Source: Alphaproteobacteria bacterium
GTDB taxonomy: Bacteria; Pseudomonadota; Alphaproteobacteria; Rhizobiales; Xanthobacteraceae
DNA length: 61,509 nt
Assembly: GCA_021325315.1 (NCBI GenBank)
Contig: JAJPHK010000011.1
Span: forward strand, 1 to 61,509
Reading direction: 5' to 3'
The notes under the pieces were generated by a model. That model saw nothing but the letters and a program-made list of their open reading frames with translations. It did not search any database and had not been told where the DNA came from. Both the position numbers and the translations under genes were made by a program. Below, in pieces: positions 40,643 through 50,044 of the stretch; within the stretch, counting starts at the first letter, position 1, and every line of letters starts with the position of its first letter.

Positions 40643-41856
40643 AGCTTGCCTCCGAGGCGCTCGGCAACTTGATAAATATCCTTGTCGCCGCGGCCGGAAA
40701 GATTGACGACCATCAGGTGGTCCTTCGGCTTCTTCGGCGCAATCTCCGTCACCTTCGCGATCGCGTGCGCGGGCTCAAGCGCCGGGATGATCCCCTCGAG
40801 GGTCGAGAGCAGTTGAAATGCCTTGAGCGCCTCTTCGTCGGTGGCGGAGAGGAATTTCACCCGGCCCATATCGTGCAGCCACGAATGTTCAGGGCCGATG
40901 CCGGGATAGTCGAGCCCGGCCGAAATCGAATGCGCGTCCTTGATCTGGCCGTCGTCATCCATGAGCAGATAAGTGCGGTTGCCGTGCAGAACGCCGGGCC
41001 GCCCGCCCGTGATCGAGGCGGCGTGCTTGCCGGACGAGATCCCGAAGCCGGCGGCTTCGACGCCGTACATCTCCACCGACGCGTCGTCGAGAAACGGATG
41101 GAACAGGCCCATCGCGTTCGAGCCGCCGCCGATGCAGGCGACGAGCGAATCGGGAATGCGCCCCTCGGCTTCCAGCATCTGTTCGCGTGTTTCAATGCCG
41201 ATCACCGACTGGAAATCGCGCACCATCGCCGGATAAGGATGCGGGCCCGCGACCGTGCCGATGCAGTAGAACGTGTTTTCGACATTGGTCACCCAGTCGC
41301 GCAGCGCTTCGTTCATGGCGTCCTTGAGCGTCTTGGTGCCGGATTGCACGGGCCGCACTTCGGCACCCAGGAGCTTCATGCGAAAAACGTTGGGCTTTTG
41401 CCGCTCGACGTCGACCGCGCCCATATAGACCACGCAATCGAGCCCGAAATTCGCGCACATGGTGGCGGTCGCAACGCCGTGCTGGCCGGCGCCGGTCTCG
41501 GCAATGATTCGCTTCTTGCCCATGCGGCGCGCGAGCAGAATTTGCCCGAGCACGTTGTTCAGTTTGTGCGAGCCGGTGTGGTTGAGCTCCTCGCGCTTCA
41601 GGTAGATCTTCGCACCGCGCAGATGCTCCGTGAGACGCTTCGCGAAATAGAGCGGGCTCGGACGCCCGATATATTCCTTCTGCAGAAGCGTCATCTCTTT
41701 TTTGAAAGCCGGATCGTCCTTCGCCTTGTTGTAGGCTTGCTCCAATTCCAGCACGAGCGGCATCAGGGTCTCGGCGACGAAACGTCCGCCGTAAATTCCG
41801 AAGTGGCCGTGCTCGTCCGGGCCGAGACGCAGACTGTTGGGACGCGGTGTGGTCAC
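40639..41856 (-). CDS. trpB: Tryptophan synthase beta chain
   Basis: TrpB joins indole and serine to tryptophan, with PLP. The 405-aa protein has the PLP lysine Lys98 in [15 protein letters not shown], the phosphate loop [15 protein letters not shown], and the conserved [20 protein letters not shown]. The family N-terminus [19 protein letters not shown] is present. The GTG start overlaps the trpF stop by 4 nt, consistent with tight alpha/beta co-synthesis in one operon. Confidence 0.98.
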   Translation of the reverse strand: MTTPRPNSLRLGPDEHGHFGIYGGRFVAETLMPLVLELEQAYNKAKDDPAFKKEMTLLQKEYIGRPSPLYFAKRLTEHLRGAKIYLKREELNHTGSHKLNNVLGQILLARRMGKKRIIAETGAGQHGVATATMCANFGLDCVVYMGAVDVERQKPNVFRMKLLGAEVRPVQSGTKTLKDAMNEALRDWVTNVENTFYCIGTVAGPHPYPAMVRDFQSVIGIETREQMLEAEGRIPDSLVACIGGGSNAMGLFHPFLDDASVEMYGVEAAGFGISSGKHAASITGGRPGVLHGNRTYLLMDDDGQIKDAHSISAGLDYPGIGPEHSWLHDMGRVKFLSATDEEALKAFQLLSTLEGIIPALEPAHAIAKVTEIAPKKPKDHLMVVNLSGRGDKDIYQVAERLGGKL

Positions 41857-42518
41857 GAAACCTTCTCCAAATATTTTTCCGCCGCGGTGCGCGCGTTCTG
41901 AACGAAAGTCTTGACCTTCTCGGCGCTTTTCTCGCCTGGCGCGCTCTCGACCCCGGAAGACACGTCAACGCCGCCGGGGCGAACGACGCGAATCGCTTCC
42001 GCGACATTTTCAGGATTGAGACCGCCGGAAAGCATCATCGGCTTCTTATGCGCGACGCGCGCGAGCAGATTCCAGTCAAATGCCCGGCCATGGCCGCCGG
42101 GGCGGTCGGCGCCTTTCGGCGGACGCGCATCGTACAAAATACGGTCGGCTACCGCTTCATAAGCTGTAACGGCGTTCAGGTCGGCGGCGGAGGAAATTCC
42201 AATCGCTTTCATCACCGGCTTCCCGAAACATTCGCGGATGTCCTTTACACGCTTCGGCGTCTCGCTGCCGTGTAGCTGCAGCAAATCCGGGTTCACACGC
42301 GCCATGATGTCCCGCAATAGGGTATCGTCGGCGTCGACCACTAATGCCGTCACCATCGCGCGATCGCGGGCGACAGCGGCCAAATCGGCCCCGCCCAAGG
42401 GGGTCACGGCGCGCGGGCTCGGCGGGAAAAAGACAAGGCCGACCAAGTCCGCGCCCGCCGAAAGAGCAGCGTTCATCGCAGCCAAGTCCTTGATTCCGCA
42501 GATTTTGACTTCAAGCAT
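41853..42518 (-). CDS. trpF: Phosphoribosylanthranilate isomerase
   Basis: TrpF converts phosphoribosylanthranilate to the ribulose form, before indole-glycerol-phosphate synthase. The 221-aa TIM barrel has the catalytic Cys in [16 protein letters not shown] (about residue 7) and Asp in [11 protein letters not shown] (about residue 60). The phosphate motif is [16 protein letters not shown] with [16 protein letters not shown] chose the ATG at 42518 ([10 protein letters not shown]); a GTG at 42554 and an ATG at 42545 are in frame, and no Shine-Dalgarno discriminates. It heads trpF-trpB-trpA-accD-folC. Confidence 0.93.
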   Translation of the reverse strand: MLEVKICGIKDLAAMNAALSAGADLVGLVFFPPSPRAVTPLGGADLAAVARDRAMVTALVVDADDTLLRDIMARVNPDLLQLHGSETPKRVKDIRECFGKPVMKAIGISSAADLNAVTAYEAVADRILYDARPPKGADRPGGHGRAFDWNLLARVAHKKPMMLSGGLNPENVAEAIRVVRPGGVDVSSGVESAPGEKSAEKVKTFVQNARTAAEKYLEKVS

Positions 42519-42558
42519 GCTGTTCGATGGCACGGCCCGGGCCATCTTGTCCACCGGC

Positions 42559-43503
42559 TTAGGCGGCCCCGCATTTCTCCCACAGGAGGATCGCCGCCGC
42601 GAGGTCTTCGATCGCCGAGCCGACCGACTTGAAGAGGGTAATCTCGTGGCCCGAGCCCCTGCCCTTAACCTTATTCAGGCAAAGTTCGAACAGGTCGCCC
42701 CGGATATCGGCTTCCCGCAATGCGCCGTGCTGCAGCGGAACAGCGATGTCGCCTGCCTCCTTGAGCGCCGCGCGGGTATCGACATAGACGCGGGCGCGCG
42801 CTGCCGCCCGATCATCGGCCTCGCGCATCGCAGGCGTGAAACCGCCGACGAGATCGAGATGCGCGCCCTCCTTCAGCCAATCGCCCTGAATCAGCGGCTC
42901 GGTCGAAAGCGTCGCGCAGGAGATGATATCGGCGGCGCGTGCCGCAGCTTCGAGGCGGGTCACGGCTTGCGCGTTGAACCCGCCGGCACGCAATTCTGCG
43001 GCGAGCTTCTCGGCGCGCGCAGCCGTGCGGTTCCAAATCGCAATCTCCGCGATCGGCCGCACGCTCGCATGCGCTCGTGCCAGATACGGCGGGAGCGACC
43101 CGGCGCCGACGATCAGAAGCCGGCTAGCGTCGGCGCGGGAAAGATAGCTGGAGGCGAGCGCTGAAGCGGCGGCCGTCCGCCATACGGTGAGCTCGTGGCC
43201 GTCAAACCCGGCTAACGGAAAGCCCGTATCGCCCGACATCAGAAAATAAGTCGCGGTCGTGCTCGCAAGGCCGCGCTTCGCGTTCTCCGGATAGACCGTG
43301 AGAATCTTGGTGCCGACAAAGCGCACGCCGTTTCCCGTCGTCCAAGCGGGCATCAAGAGGAGCGAGTTCGCTTCATCGCCGGCGACCGCGTGACGATGAC
43401 GGAGCGGCGCTTCGATGCCGCCGCGAAACGCGCGCGCAAGCGCGCCGATCAGACCCGGAAAGTCGAAAGCCGCGTCGATCTCGGCGGCGCTGAAGAAACG
43501 CAT
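42559..43503 (-). CDS. Ornithine cyclodeaminase/mu-crystallin family protein
   Basis: A 314-aa NAD(P)-binding protein with the family pattern VRFVGTKILTVYPENAKRGLASTTATYFLMSGDTGFPLAGFDG and ELTVWRTAAASALASSYLSR, followed by the nucleotide-binding LLIVGAGSLPPYLARAHA. Members include ornithine cyclodeaminase, alanine dehydrogenase and pyrroline/piperideine-2-carboxylate reductase; which applies here is not clear from the sequence. It ends 40 nt before trpF on the same strand and begins 3 nt after lapA-like. No arginine or proline catabolic gene is adjacent. Confidence 0.85.
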   Translation of the reverse strand: MRFFSAAEIDAAFDFPGLIGALARAFRGGIEAPLRHRHAVAGDEANSLLLMPAWTTGNGVRFVGTKILTVYPENAKRGLASTTATYFLMSGDTGFPLAGFDGHELTVWRTAAASALASSYLSRADASRLLIVGAGSLPPYLARAHASVRPIAEIAIWNRTAARAEKLAAELRAGGFNAQAVTRLEAAARAADIISCATLSTEPLIQGDWLKEGAHLDLVGGFTPAMREADDRAAARARVYVDTRAALKEAGDIAVPLQHGALREADIRGDLFELCLNKVKGRGSGHEITLFKSVGSAIEDLAAAILLWEKCGAA

Positions 43504-43506
43504 GTG

Positions 43507-43848
43507 TCAGGGCGGCGGGCCGAGCGGCGGATACTGGGGCTGCGTTGCTTCGCGCATGCGGCGTTCGTTCTCGGCTTTTGTTTTGAATTGCGCAGCTTCT
43601 TCTTCCGCTCGCCGCACCGCCCGCCACATTCTGTAGCGGTGCAGGAGCGAAGCGATTCCACCGATCACCACGCCGAGGATAACGGCCGCGAACATCACAA
43701 GAAACAACGGCGCGGAAAACGCGAGCGCGGAATTCTCGCCGGAGAAAGGATCGAACGAGACGACGACGGGTGCGCGATTCGCAACAGCGAACAAAACGAC
43801 CAACGCGCCCAGCGGAACGAGAACGGTCCAGAAAAGGAGTCTGCGCAT
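43507..43848 (-). CDS. LapA-domain (DUF1049) small membrane protein
   Basis: A 113-aa protein with two membrane helices (LLFWTVLVPLGALVVLFAVAN and about LFLVMFAAVILGVVIGGIASLL) separated by a short loop with the family VVVSFDPF motif. A cytoplasmic tail follows that is coiled-coil-like (RAEEEAAQFKTKAENERRMRE) and ends in Pro. It resembles lipopolysaccharide assembly protein A, a regulator of LpxC turnover in E. coli; that role in this group is inference. The true start is the ATG at 43848, since the preceding in-frame codon is TTG. It lies between ihfB and the cyclodeaminase-family gene. Confidence 0.75.
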   Translation of the reverse strand: MRRLLFWTVLVPLGALVVLFAVANRAPVVVSFDPFSGENSALAFSAPLFLVMFAAVILGVVIGGIASLLHRYRMWRAVRRAEEEAAQFKTKAENERRMREATQPQYPPLGPPP

Positions 43849-43873
43849 CAAAGCGACTCCGTAAGCGAAGGAA

Positions 43874-44161
43874 TCAGCGGCGCGGCGCGTTCAACCGGTC
43901 CCGCATTTCCTTGCCGGTCTTGAAATAAGGCACGACTTTCTCGGACACCCTGACCTGCTCGCCGGTACGCGGATTGCGACCCATCCGCGCCGGCCGCGAC
44001 TTCACCGAAAACGCGCCGAAGCCGCGAAGCTCGACACGATCACCGCGCGCAAGCGCCATGGTGATCTCGTCGAGAATGGCCTCGATGATGTTCTCGACGT
44101 CTCGCTGATAGAGGTGCGGATTGGCTTCGGCGATCTTCTGGACGAGTTCTGATTTGATCAT
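43874..44161 (-). CDS. ihfB: Integration host factor subunit beta
   Basis: IHF-beta bends DNA as a heterodimer with IHF-alpha. The 95-aa HU-fold protein has [33 protein letters not shown], the core [31 protein letters not shown] (with the Pro at the DNA-intercalating tip, NPRTGE) and [15 protein letters not shown]. The length is typical. It follows sppA by 57 nt and precedes lapA-like by 25 nt, on the same strand. IHF also assists sigma54 promoters; rpoN is in this window but not adjacent. Confidence 0.96.
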   Translation of the reverse strand: MIKSELVQKIAEANPHLYQRDVENIIEAILDEITMALARGDRVELRGFGAFSVKSRPARMGRNPRTGEQVRVSEKVVPYFKTGKEMRDRLNAPRR

Positions 44162-44218
44162 GGGTAGGGCCGGCCTCGAAGCAAAAATCCCGAATGATCC
44201 AAAAGACTTGGACAGCGT

Positions 44219-45193
44219 TCAGTGCTGCGAGGGAGGCTGCCAGAGCGCCAGTAACCCGTCAAGCTGCGATGCGCTTCCCAGATTCGACACGGCATTGCTG
44301 GAAAGAAACGAGGCGAGCGTCGAAAGCCCAAGTTCGTTTGCGGCCCAGCTTAAAGCCGAAAGCCAGCGGAAACTGGAGCTAAGCTTCTTGACCTCCCAGT
44401 CGCGCACGGGAAGATCCTTGCTGACATTCTTGTTTTTCGCGAGCCACTCGCGAGCTGCATTCTCGTCGCCGATCTGATCGATCATGTGCAGCGGCAGCGC
44501 CTGATGAGCGGTGAACACGCGCCCGTCGGACGCAGTTTTCAGCTGCGCGTCATCAAGCCCGCGGCGCTCGCGCACGAGGCCTTTGAACCAGTCATAGCTG
44601 TCCTCGACGAGGCTCATAATCGCGGCGCGCGCTTCGGGACTCGTCGGCGAATAGCCGTTCGGCGCCGCCTTGAGCGGCGAGGATTTCACCTCCTCGACCG
44701 CGATGCCGAGATGCTTCAGGGCGTCGCCGAAATTCGGATACTGGAAGATCACGCCGACCGAACCGATCAGCGCGTTCCGCGGCGCGAAGATGCGGTCGGT
44801 GCCAAGCGCCACGATATAGGCGCCGGAAGCGCCGATGCCTTCGACGACGGAAACCACCGGCTTCTTTTCGGCGAGCCGCCGGATCGCATGGTAAAGCGAT
44901 TCGGCGCCCGCGACCGTGCCGCCGGGGCTGTCGATCGAAAGGATCACAGCTTTCGCGCCCGAATTTCCGATGTTGTCGAGCATCTTGATGCGGTCGCGGT
45001 CGTTCCGGATCAGCCCGCCGATATTCACGCGCGCAACATGCGCGCTCGCGGTCGAGGTGAATTCCTTGCCGCTATAGATCGCGGCAAGCGCACCGATCGC
45101 CGCAACAACGGCGACGAGCGCGCTCACGCGCCAGAATGTGAGCTTGCGGCGAAGCCGCCTGCGATCGACGATCGAATCAGCGTCGTGCGACAT
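44219..45193 (-). CDS. sppA: Signal peptide peptidase SppA (36K type)
   Basis: A membrane-bound serine protease that degrades cleaved signal peptides. The 324-aa protein has a membrane helix at about 22-42 (RVSALVAVVAAIGALAAIY). The Ser/Lys dyad is Ser123 in EGIGASGAYIVA and Lys175 in SSPLKAAP, 52 residues apart as in B. subtilis SppA. The short (about 36 kDa) form is one protease domain, unlike the E. coli tandem form. The ATG at 45193 has a ggaga upstream; an outer in-frame start at 45220 is less likely. It lies downstream of rpsA. Confidence 0.94.
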   Translation of the reverse strand: MSHDADSIVDRRRLRRKLTFWRVSALVAVVAAIGALAAIYSGKEFTSTASAHVARVNIGGLIRNDRDRIKMLDNIGNSGAKAVILSIDSPGGTVAGAESLYHAIRRLAEKKPVVSVVEGIGASGAYIVALGTDRIFAPRNALIGSVGVIFQYPNFGDALKHLGIAVEEVKSSPLKAAPNGYSPTSPEARAAIMSLVEDSYDWFKGLVRERRGLDDAQLKTASDGRVFTAHQALPLHMIDQIGDENAAREWLAKNKNVSKDLPVRDWEVKKLSSSFRWLSALSWAANELGLSTLASFLSSNAVSNLGSASQLDGLLALWQPPSQH

Positions 45194-45272
45194 GAACTTC
45201 TCCAATGCCGGCGGACACAATCAGACTAGACCCGCGGAAGTGGCGGTATCAAGGCGCCGCTTCAAACGAGAA

Positions 45273-45297
45273 CGGCCGGCACAGTATGCACCGGCCG
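45273..45297 (-). terminator. Hairpin terminator after rpsA
   Basis: A 7-bp GC stem cggccgg/ccggccg (45273-45279 with 45291-45297) with an 11-nt loop lies 38 nt past the rpsA stop. On the minus strand it is followed by TTCTCGTTT, a weak U-tract, so termination is probable but possibly leaky into sppA. Confidence 0.6.
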
Positions 45298-45335
45298 CCT
45301 TTCTTTTGGTTTTGGGAGGACTACTCGCCGTGAAT

Positions 45336-47054
45336 TTACTCTTCCTTTTCCTTGCCGCGATTGAGCACTTTGCCGAGAATGTCGCCCAAGGTCGCGCCGG
45401 AATCGGATGAGCCGTATTGAGCGACCGCCTCCTTCTCTTCGGCGATCTCGAGCGCCTTCACCGAGACGGTGATCTTGCGCGTGCGGCGGTCGTAGGAGAC
45501 GACGCGCGCGTCGATCTTCTCGCCGACGGCAAAGCGATCGGCGCGCTGCTCGTTCCGGTCGCGCGAGAGTTCGGAGCGCTTGATGAAGGTAGTGAGGTCG
45601 GTGCCGACGATCTTCACCTCGATGCCCGCGTCCTTCACGTCGATAACCTCGCAAGTGACGACCGCACCCTTCTTGAATTCGGCACCGCCCTCCTCGACCG
45701 CTGCGCCGCCGCCGGAAAGCTGCTTGATGCCGAGCGAAATGCGCTCCTTCTCGACGTCGACATCGAGCACCTGCGCCTTCACCATGTCGCCCTTCTTGTA
45801 TTCCTCGATCACCTGCTCGCCGGGGCGGCTCCAGTCGAGATCCGAGAGGTGCACCATGCCGTCGACATCGCCGTCGAGGCCGAGGAAGAGGCCGAATTCG
45901 GTCTTGTTCTTGACCTCGCCTTCCACCGTAGAGCCGACCGGGTGCTTCTCGGCGAACGCCTCCCACGGATTGGGGAGCGTCTGCTTGAGGCCGAGCGAGA
46001 TTCTCCGCTTCACCGGGTCGACCTCGATCACCGAGACTTCGACTTCCTGTGAGGTGGAAACGAGCTTGCCCGGATGGACATTCTTCTTGGTCCAGGACAT
46101 TTCCGAAACATGCACGAGACCTTCGATGCCGGGTTCGAGCTCCACGAAGGCGCCATAGTCGGTGATGTTGGTGACGCGGCCCTTCACCTTCGCGCCGACC
46201 GGATATTTGGCTTCGATGCCTTCCCACGGATCGCCCTGCAACTGCTTCATGCCGAGCGAGATGCGGTGCGTCTCGTGATTGATCTTGATGATCTTGACCT
46301 TCACCGTTTGCCCAATGGTGAGCACGTCGGTCGGATGATTGACGCGGCGCCAGGCGATGTCGGTCACGTGCAGGAGTCCGTCGATGCCGCCGAGATCGAC
46401 GAAGGCGCCGTAGTCAGTGATGTTCTTCACGACGCCGTCGATCACTTGGCCCTCTTCAAGGGACGATACGAGCTCCTGCCGCTGGCCGGCGCGGGTCTCT
46501 TCTAGCACCGTGCGGCGGGAGACGACGATGTTGCCGCGGCGGCGATCCATCTTGAGAATCTGGAACTGCTGCGGCGTGTTCATGAGCGAGCCAAGATCGC
46601 GGATCGGACGGATGTCCACCTGCGAGCGCGGCAGGAAGGCGACGGCGCCGTCGAGATCGACGGTGTAGCCGCCCTTCACCGAGTTGAAGATCACGCCGGT
46701 GACCTTCTCGTTTTCGTTGAAGGCCTTTTCCAGCTTCACCCAGCTTTCCTCGCGGCGCGCCTTGTCGCGCGAGAGCACTGCTTCGCCGAGCGCGTTCTCG
46801 ACGCGCTCGAGATATACTTCTACCTCGTCGCCCACCTTCAGCGTCGACTCGCGGCCCGGCCCCGAGAACTCGCGCACCGGCACGCGGCCTTCAGTCTTGA
46901 GGCCGATGTCGATCACGGCGATGTCCTTTTCGATCGCGACGACGCGGCCTTTGACGACCGAACCTTCCTGGACGTCGTGATGGCCGTAGGACTCTTCGAG
47001 AAGTTTCGCGAAATCTTCGCGGGTCGGGTTCTGGGCGGTAGCGGCAGCGGGCAT
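45336..47054 (-). CDS. rpsA: 30S ribosomal protein S1
   Basis: S1 binds mRNA and helps initiation on structured leaders. The 572-aa protein has six S1 repeats, for example GSVVKGRVVAIEKDIAVIDIGLKTEGRVPV, GVIFNSVKGGYTVDLDGAVAFLP, GQVIDGVVKNITDYGAFVDLGGIDGLLHVTDI and GAKVKGRVTNITDYGAFVELEPGIEGLVHVSEM. The middle repeats are the best conserved. The ATG follows an aggag at 6 nt. cmk lies 179 nt upstream on the same strand, the arrangement seen in many proteobacteria (cmk-rpsA). Confidence 0.98.
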   Translation of the reverse strand: MPAAATAQNPTREDFAKLLEESYGHHDVQEGSVVKGRVVAIEKDIAVIDIGLKTEGRVPVREFSGPGRESTLKVGDEVEVYLERVENALGEAVLSRDKARREESWVKLEKAFNENEKVTGVIFNSVKGGYTVDLDGAVAFLPRSQVDIRPIRDLGSLMNTPQQFQILKMDRRRGNIVVSRRTVLEETRAGQRQELVSSLEEGQVIDGVVKNITDYGAFVDLGGIDGLLHVTDIAWRRVNHPTDVLTIGQTVKVKIIKINHETHRISLGMKQLQGDPWEGIEAKYPVGAKVKGRVTNITDYGAFVELEPGIEGLVHVSEMSWTKKNVHPGKLVSTSQEVEVSVIEVDPVKRRISLGLKQTLPNPWEAFAEKHPVGSTVEGEVKNKTEFGLFLGLDGDVDGMVHLSDLDWSRPGEQVIEEYKKGDMVKAQVLDVDVEKERISLGIKQLSGGGAAVEEGGAEFKKGAVVTCEVIDVKDAGIEVKIVGTDLTTFIKRSELSRDRNEQRADRFAVGEKIDARVVSYDRRTRKITVSVKALEIAEEKEAVAQYGSSDSGATLGDILGKVLNRGKEKEE

Positions 47055-47139
47055 TGGTTCTCCTGGTTGAATAAGGTTGAAACGCTTGACGTCCGGCGCG
47101 CGTTCGTAAGGTTCCGAACCCCTGCCGGATGAATTTCGT

Positions 47140-47157
47140 GTCCGGAGTAATCCGGAC
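47140..47157 (-). promoter_or_regulatory. Stem-loop in the rpsA leader
   Basis: A perfect 7-bp stem gtccgga/tccggac with a gtaa loop lies 85 nt upstream of the rpsA start, within the 179-bp cmk-rpsA spacer. A second rpsA-proximal arm (ccggat/ttccgaacc) is weaker. S1 represses its own mRNA in E. coli through leader structure; whether this hairpin acts in that way here is inference. Confidence 0.35.
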
Positions 47158-47233
47158 GGATGTCATTTGAATGGTCTAGGCCGCCGCAAGCGGACGGTGC
47201 GGGCGGGCTTGCCTCCAACTCGACGAGAACGGG

Positions 47234-47872
47234 TTAGCTCCGTCCTCGGCCCGCCCGAGCGGCCTCCACAATGGAAAGCGCGGCCCGGAACGCGGCTTCT
47301 ATATCCAAATGGGTGGTATCGAGCAAGACCGCGTCTTTTGCGGGTATTAACGGTGCAATCGAGCGGCCGGAATCGCGTGTATCGCGGCTTTTTATCGTCG
47401 CAAGCACGTCTTCGTAACGGATATTCTCTCCCGCTGCGACCAGTTCCTTGTGGCGGCGTTTTGCGCGCACTTCGGCGGACGCCTCGATGAAAATCTTCAC
47501 GTCAGCGTCGGGCGCGATCACGGTTCCGGTGTCGCGGCCGTCGAGCACCGCGCCGCCCGGCTGGTGGGCGAAATCTTTCTGCAGCGCGAGAAGCGCTTCG
47601 CGCACCTGTGGAATCGCGGCAACCCGAGACGCAGCTTCTCCTAGACCTTTCGTTTTCAGGCGAACGGGGTCGAGGCTGGAGATTTTCAGGACCCGCGCGG
47701 CGATCGTGGCCGCAGCGGCGTCGTCGAGCGATGCTTTGCTGTCGAGAAGCGCGCGCGCAACGCCGCGATAGAGCAACCCGGTATCGAGATGTGGGAGCTT
47801 GAAATGGGCCGCGAGCCGGCGCGCAAGCGTTCCCTTGCCGGACGCCGCGGGGCCATCGATCGCGATAATCAT
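47234..47872 (-). CDS. cmk: Cytidylate kinase
   Basis: Cmk phosphorylates CMP and dCMP. The 212-aa P-loop kinase starts [39 protein letters not shown], with the Walker A loop and the NMP-binding Asp/Thr. The second signature is [37 protein letters not shown], including the conserved Arg-Asp. The start follows the aroA stop immediately, so the two are likely translated together. rpsA lies downstream on the same strand. Confidence 0.97.
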   Translation of the reverse strand: MIIAIDGPAASGKGTLARRLAAHFKLPHLDTGLLYRGVARALLDSKASLDDAAAATIAARVLKISSLDPVRLKTKGLGEAASRVAAIPQVREALLALQKDFAHQPGGAVLDGRDTGTVIAPDADVKIFIEASAEVRAKRRHKELVAAGENIRYEDVLATIKSRDTRDSGRSIAPLIPAKDAVLLDTTHLDIEAAFRAALSIVEAARAGRGRS

Positions 47873-49288
47873 CTAACGAATATCCGCGCCGACGCCGCGC
47901 ATGAGTCCGACAAAATCAGGAAAGCTCGTCGCGACAAAAGAGGCGTCGTCTATCGCCACAGGCTTCTCGCTCGCCAGTCCCATCATCAAAAAAGACATCG
48001 CAATCCGGTGATCCATGTGCGTTTTGACTTCGCCGCCGCCCGGCGCGCGCCCTTTGCCGTGCACGATCAGGTCGTCGCCCTGGATTTCATGCGAGACGCC
48101 GTTGGCTTGCAAGCCCGCGGCGACCGCCGCAAGGCGATCGGATTCTTTCACGCGCAATTCGGAAAGCCCGCGCATCACCGTATCGCCCTCGGCGAAGGAC
48201 GCGATCACCGCAAGGATCGGATATTCGTCGATCATCGACGGCGCGCGTTCGGCGGGGACTTCCACGCCCTTTAATGTGGAGGCGCGCACACGAAGATCAA
48301 CAACCGTCTCGCCGCTTTCCTCGCGGCGCGCGAGATCTTCGATCTTCGCGCCCATTTCCTTGAGCGTCGCAAGCAGCCCGGAGCGCAGCGGATTGTCGAG
48401 AAGGCCTTCGAGCACGAGATCGGAATTTTTTACGATCAAGGCGGCCGCAATCGGGAAAGCCGCCGAGGACGGGTCGCCCGGCACGCGCAATTTCTGCGGC
48501 TTGAGCTCAGGCCGGCCTTTCAGCGTGATGCGGCGGCCATGCACACCATGCTTCGCGACCGACACGTCGGCGCCGAAGCAGGAAAGCAGCCGCTCGGTAT
48601 GGTCACGCGTTGCCTCGCGTTCGATCACGGTGGTTTCGCCGGGTGCCGCGAGCCCGCACAACAGCACCGCCGATTTTACTTGCGCCGACGGCACGGGCGA
48701 TTCGTATTCGATCGGAATCGGATCGCGCGCGCCGCGGATTTTGATCGGCAGTTTTCCTCCATCCGCCTGCACAAGGATTTCGGTTCCCATTTTCGACAGG
48801 GGATCAAGCACGCGCCGCATCGGGCGCGAGCGAAGACTCGCGTCGCCGTCGAACACCGCTTCGACCGGATGGCCCGCGACAAGCCCCATCATGAGACGGA
48901 CCCCCGTGCCGGAATTTCCAAAATCGATCACGTCCTTTGGCGGAAGCAGAGAGCCGAGCCCCGCGCCGGAAATCCGCCAGCTCCCCGGCCCAGTTCGCTC
49001 GACAGACGCGCCCAGTTGCGCGCAAGCGCGCGCGGTCGCAAGCACATCCTCGCCTTCGAGCAATCCTTCGATCTCGCTTTCGCCGATCGCCAAGAGCCCG
49101 AGCAACAGCGACCGGTGCGAAATCGACTTGTCGCCGGGAATGCGCACGCGCCCCTTGATCGGGCCCAAGCGGCGGGCTTCGAATGGCTGTGCGGCTTTCG
49201 CGTGTCGGGTCACGATCGTGTTCACGATATTTGGCGGCGGATTACCGCGCTGCCGCGAGGCTCTAGCATGCGGCCTTTCTGCCGTCAC
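47873..49288 (-). CDS. aroA: 3-phosphoshikimate 1-carboxyvinyltransferase (EPSP synthase, class II-like)
   Basis: AroA joins shikimate-3-phosphate and PEP to EPSP in aromatic amino acid synthesis. The conserved [10 protein letters not shown] (51-60), [12 protein letters not shown] (124-135), [22 protein letters not shown] and DNPLRSGLL follow the class II pattern ([10 protein letters not shown] in place of the class I RPM region). The residue at the glyphosate-discriminating position is Gly (GNSGT), not the Ala of the resistant CP4 enzyme, so sensitivity is likely. I kept the longest frame (GTG 49288); the conserved part begins nearer a GTG at 49213, which would give 446 aa. Neither has a clear Shine-Dalgarno. 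Confidence 0.94.
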   Translation of the reverse strand: MTAERPHARASRQRGNPPPNIVNTIVTRHAKAAQPFEARRLGPIKGRVRIPGDKSISHRSLLLGLLAIGESEIEGLLEGEDVLATARACAQLGASVERTGPGSWRISGAGLGSLLPPKDVIDFGNSGTGVRLMMGLVAGHPVEAVFDGDASLRSRPMRRVLDPLSKMGTEILVQADGGKLPIKIRGARDPIPIEYESPVPSAQVKSAVLLCGLAAPGETTVIEREATRDHTERLLSCFGADVSVAKHGVHGRRITLKGRPELKPQKLRVPGDPSSAAFPIAAALIVKNSDLVLEGLLDNPLRSGLLATLKEMGAKIEDLARREESGETVVDLRVRASTLKGVEVPAERAPSMIDEYPILAVIASFAEGDTVMRGLSELRVKESDRLAAVAAGLQANGVSHEIQGDDLIVHGKGRAPGGGEVKTHMDHRIAMSFLMMGLASEKPVAIDDASFVATSFPDFVGLMRGVGADIR

Positions 49289-49376
49289 GGCGCGCCGGAT
49301 TGGGGATTTTCGGTCTTGACAGGGCTTGACGCTCCGTTCAATGGGAACAACCTTTTTTCACGAACACGAAGGAGCG

Positions 49377-49781
49377 ATGGCTGTGGCGAAGCCGGAGCTT
49401 GGCATAAAACGTCAGTGCGCGAATTGCGGCGCGAAATTTTACGATCTCGGGAAGGACTCCATCATCTGTCCGAAATGCGGGACGGTGTATGAGGTAGCGG
49501 CGGCTCCTGCGCGGCGCGCAGCGGCAAAGGCGGCGCCGGTCGAAGAAGAGGCGGCGCCCGTCGCCGAAGCCGAAACGGTTTCGCTCGAGGAAGTGGCCGA
49601 GCAGGAGAAGAAGTCCGCTTCGACGAAGGGCGCCGCACCCGATGTCGACGTCGATACCGACGACGATGTCGAGGTTGCAGACGCCGAGGACGATACGTTC
49701 CTCGAGGAAGAGGAAGAAGAAACCGGCGATGTCTCCGACCTGATCGGCGAGGGCATCGACAAGAAGGAAGATGAGACTTGA
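49377..49781 (+). CDS. TIGR02300-family (FYDLN acid) protein
   Basis: A 134-aa protein with an N-terminal zinc-ribbon-like block: two Cys pairs CANC (14-17) and CPKC (31-34) around FYDLGKDSIIC. A middle Ala-rich segment and a very acidic C-terminal half (runs of Asp and Glu, e.g. DDDVEVADAEDD) follow. This matches the alphaproteobacterial family named after its FYDLN motif and acidic tail; the function is unknown. The ATG at 49377 has aaggagcg upstream; the frame is open upstream to 49326 but is not family-like. It is divergent from aroA and precedes tRNA-Ala. Confidence 0.85.
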   Translation: MAVAKPELGIKRQCANCGAKFYDLGKDSIICPKCGTVYEVAAAPARRAAAKAAPVEEEAAPVAEAETVSLEEVAEQEKKSASTKGAAPDVDVDTDDDVEVADAEDDTFLEEEEEETGDVSDLIGEGIDKKEDET

Positions 49782-49922
49782 GTGCGGGATTCTCCCGGGC
49801 TTGAGAGCTGCCCGGCTCGCTGCTAGAGCCGGTTCTACCGCCGACGCGATGATGCCGCTTTCTTGAATTAAGCGGTTATTATCGCTCCCATGCCAGCCTT
49901 GTGCCGGTCCGGCGGCCAAAGT

Positions 49923-49998
49923 GGGGCCATAGCTCAGCTGGGAGAGCGCCTGCATGGCATGCAGGAGGTCGGCGGTTCGATCCCGCCTGGCTCCACCA
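49923..49998 (+). tRNA. tRNA-Ala (GGC anticodon)
   Basis: A 76-nt cloverleaf: acceptor ggggcca pairs with tggctcc (one G-U), a D-arm with agctcagctgggagagc, an anticodon arm cctgc-atGGCat-gcagg, T-arm ggcggttcgatcccgcc, and an encoded CCA end. The anticodon GGC reads Ala codons GCC/GCU. It stands between the FYDLN-type gene and the FAD oxidoreductase. Confidence 0.97.
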
Positions 49999-50044
49999 TT
50001 CCTCCAAGTTCCATTCGAACAGTCCGTCCGCATAAGATGGCGGC

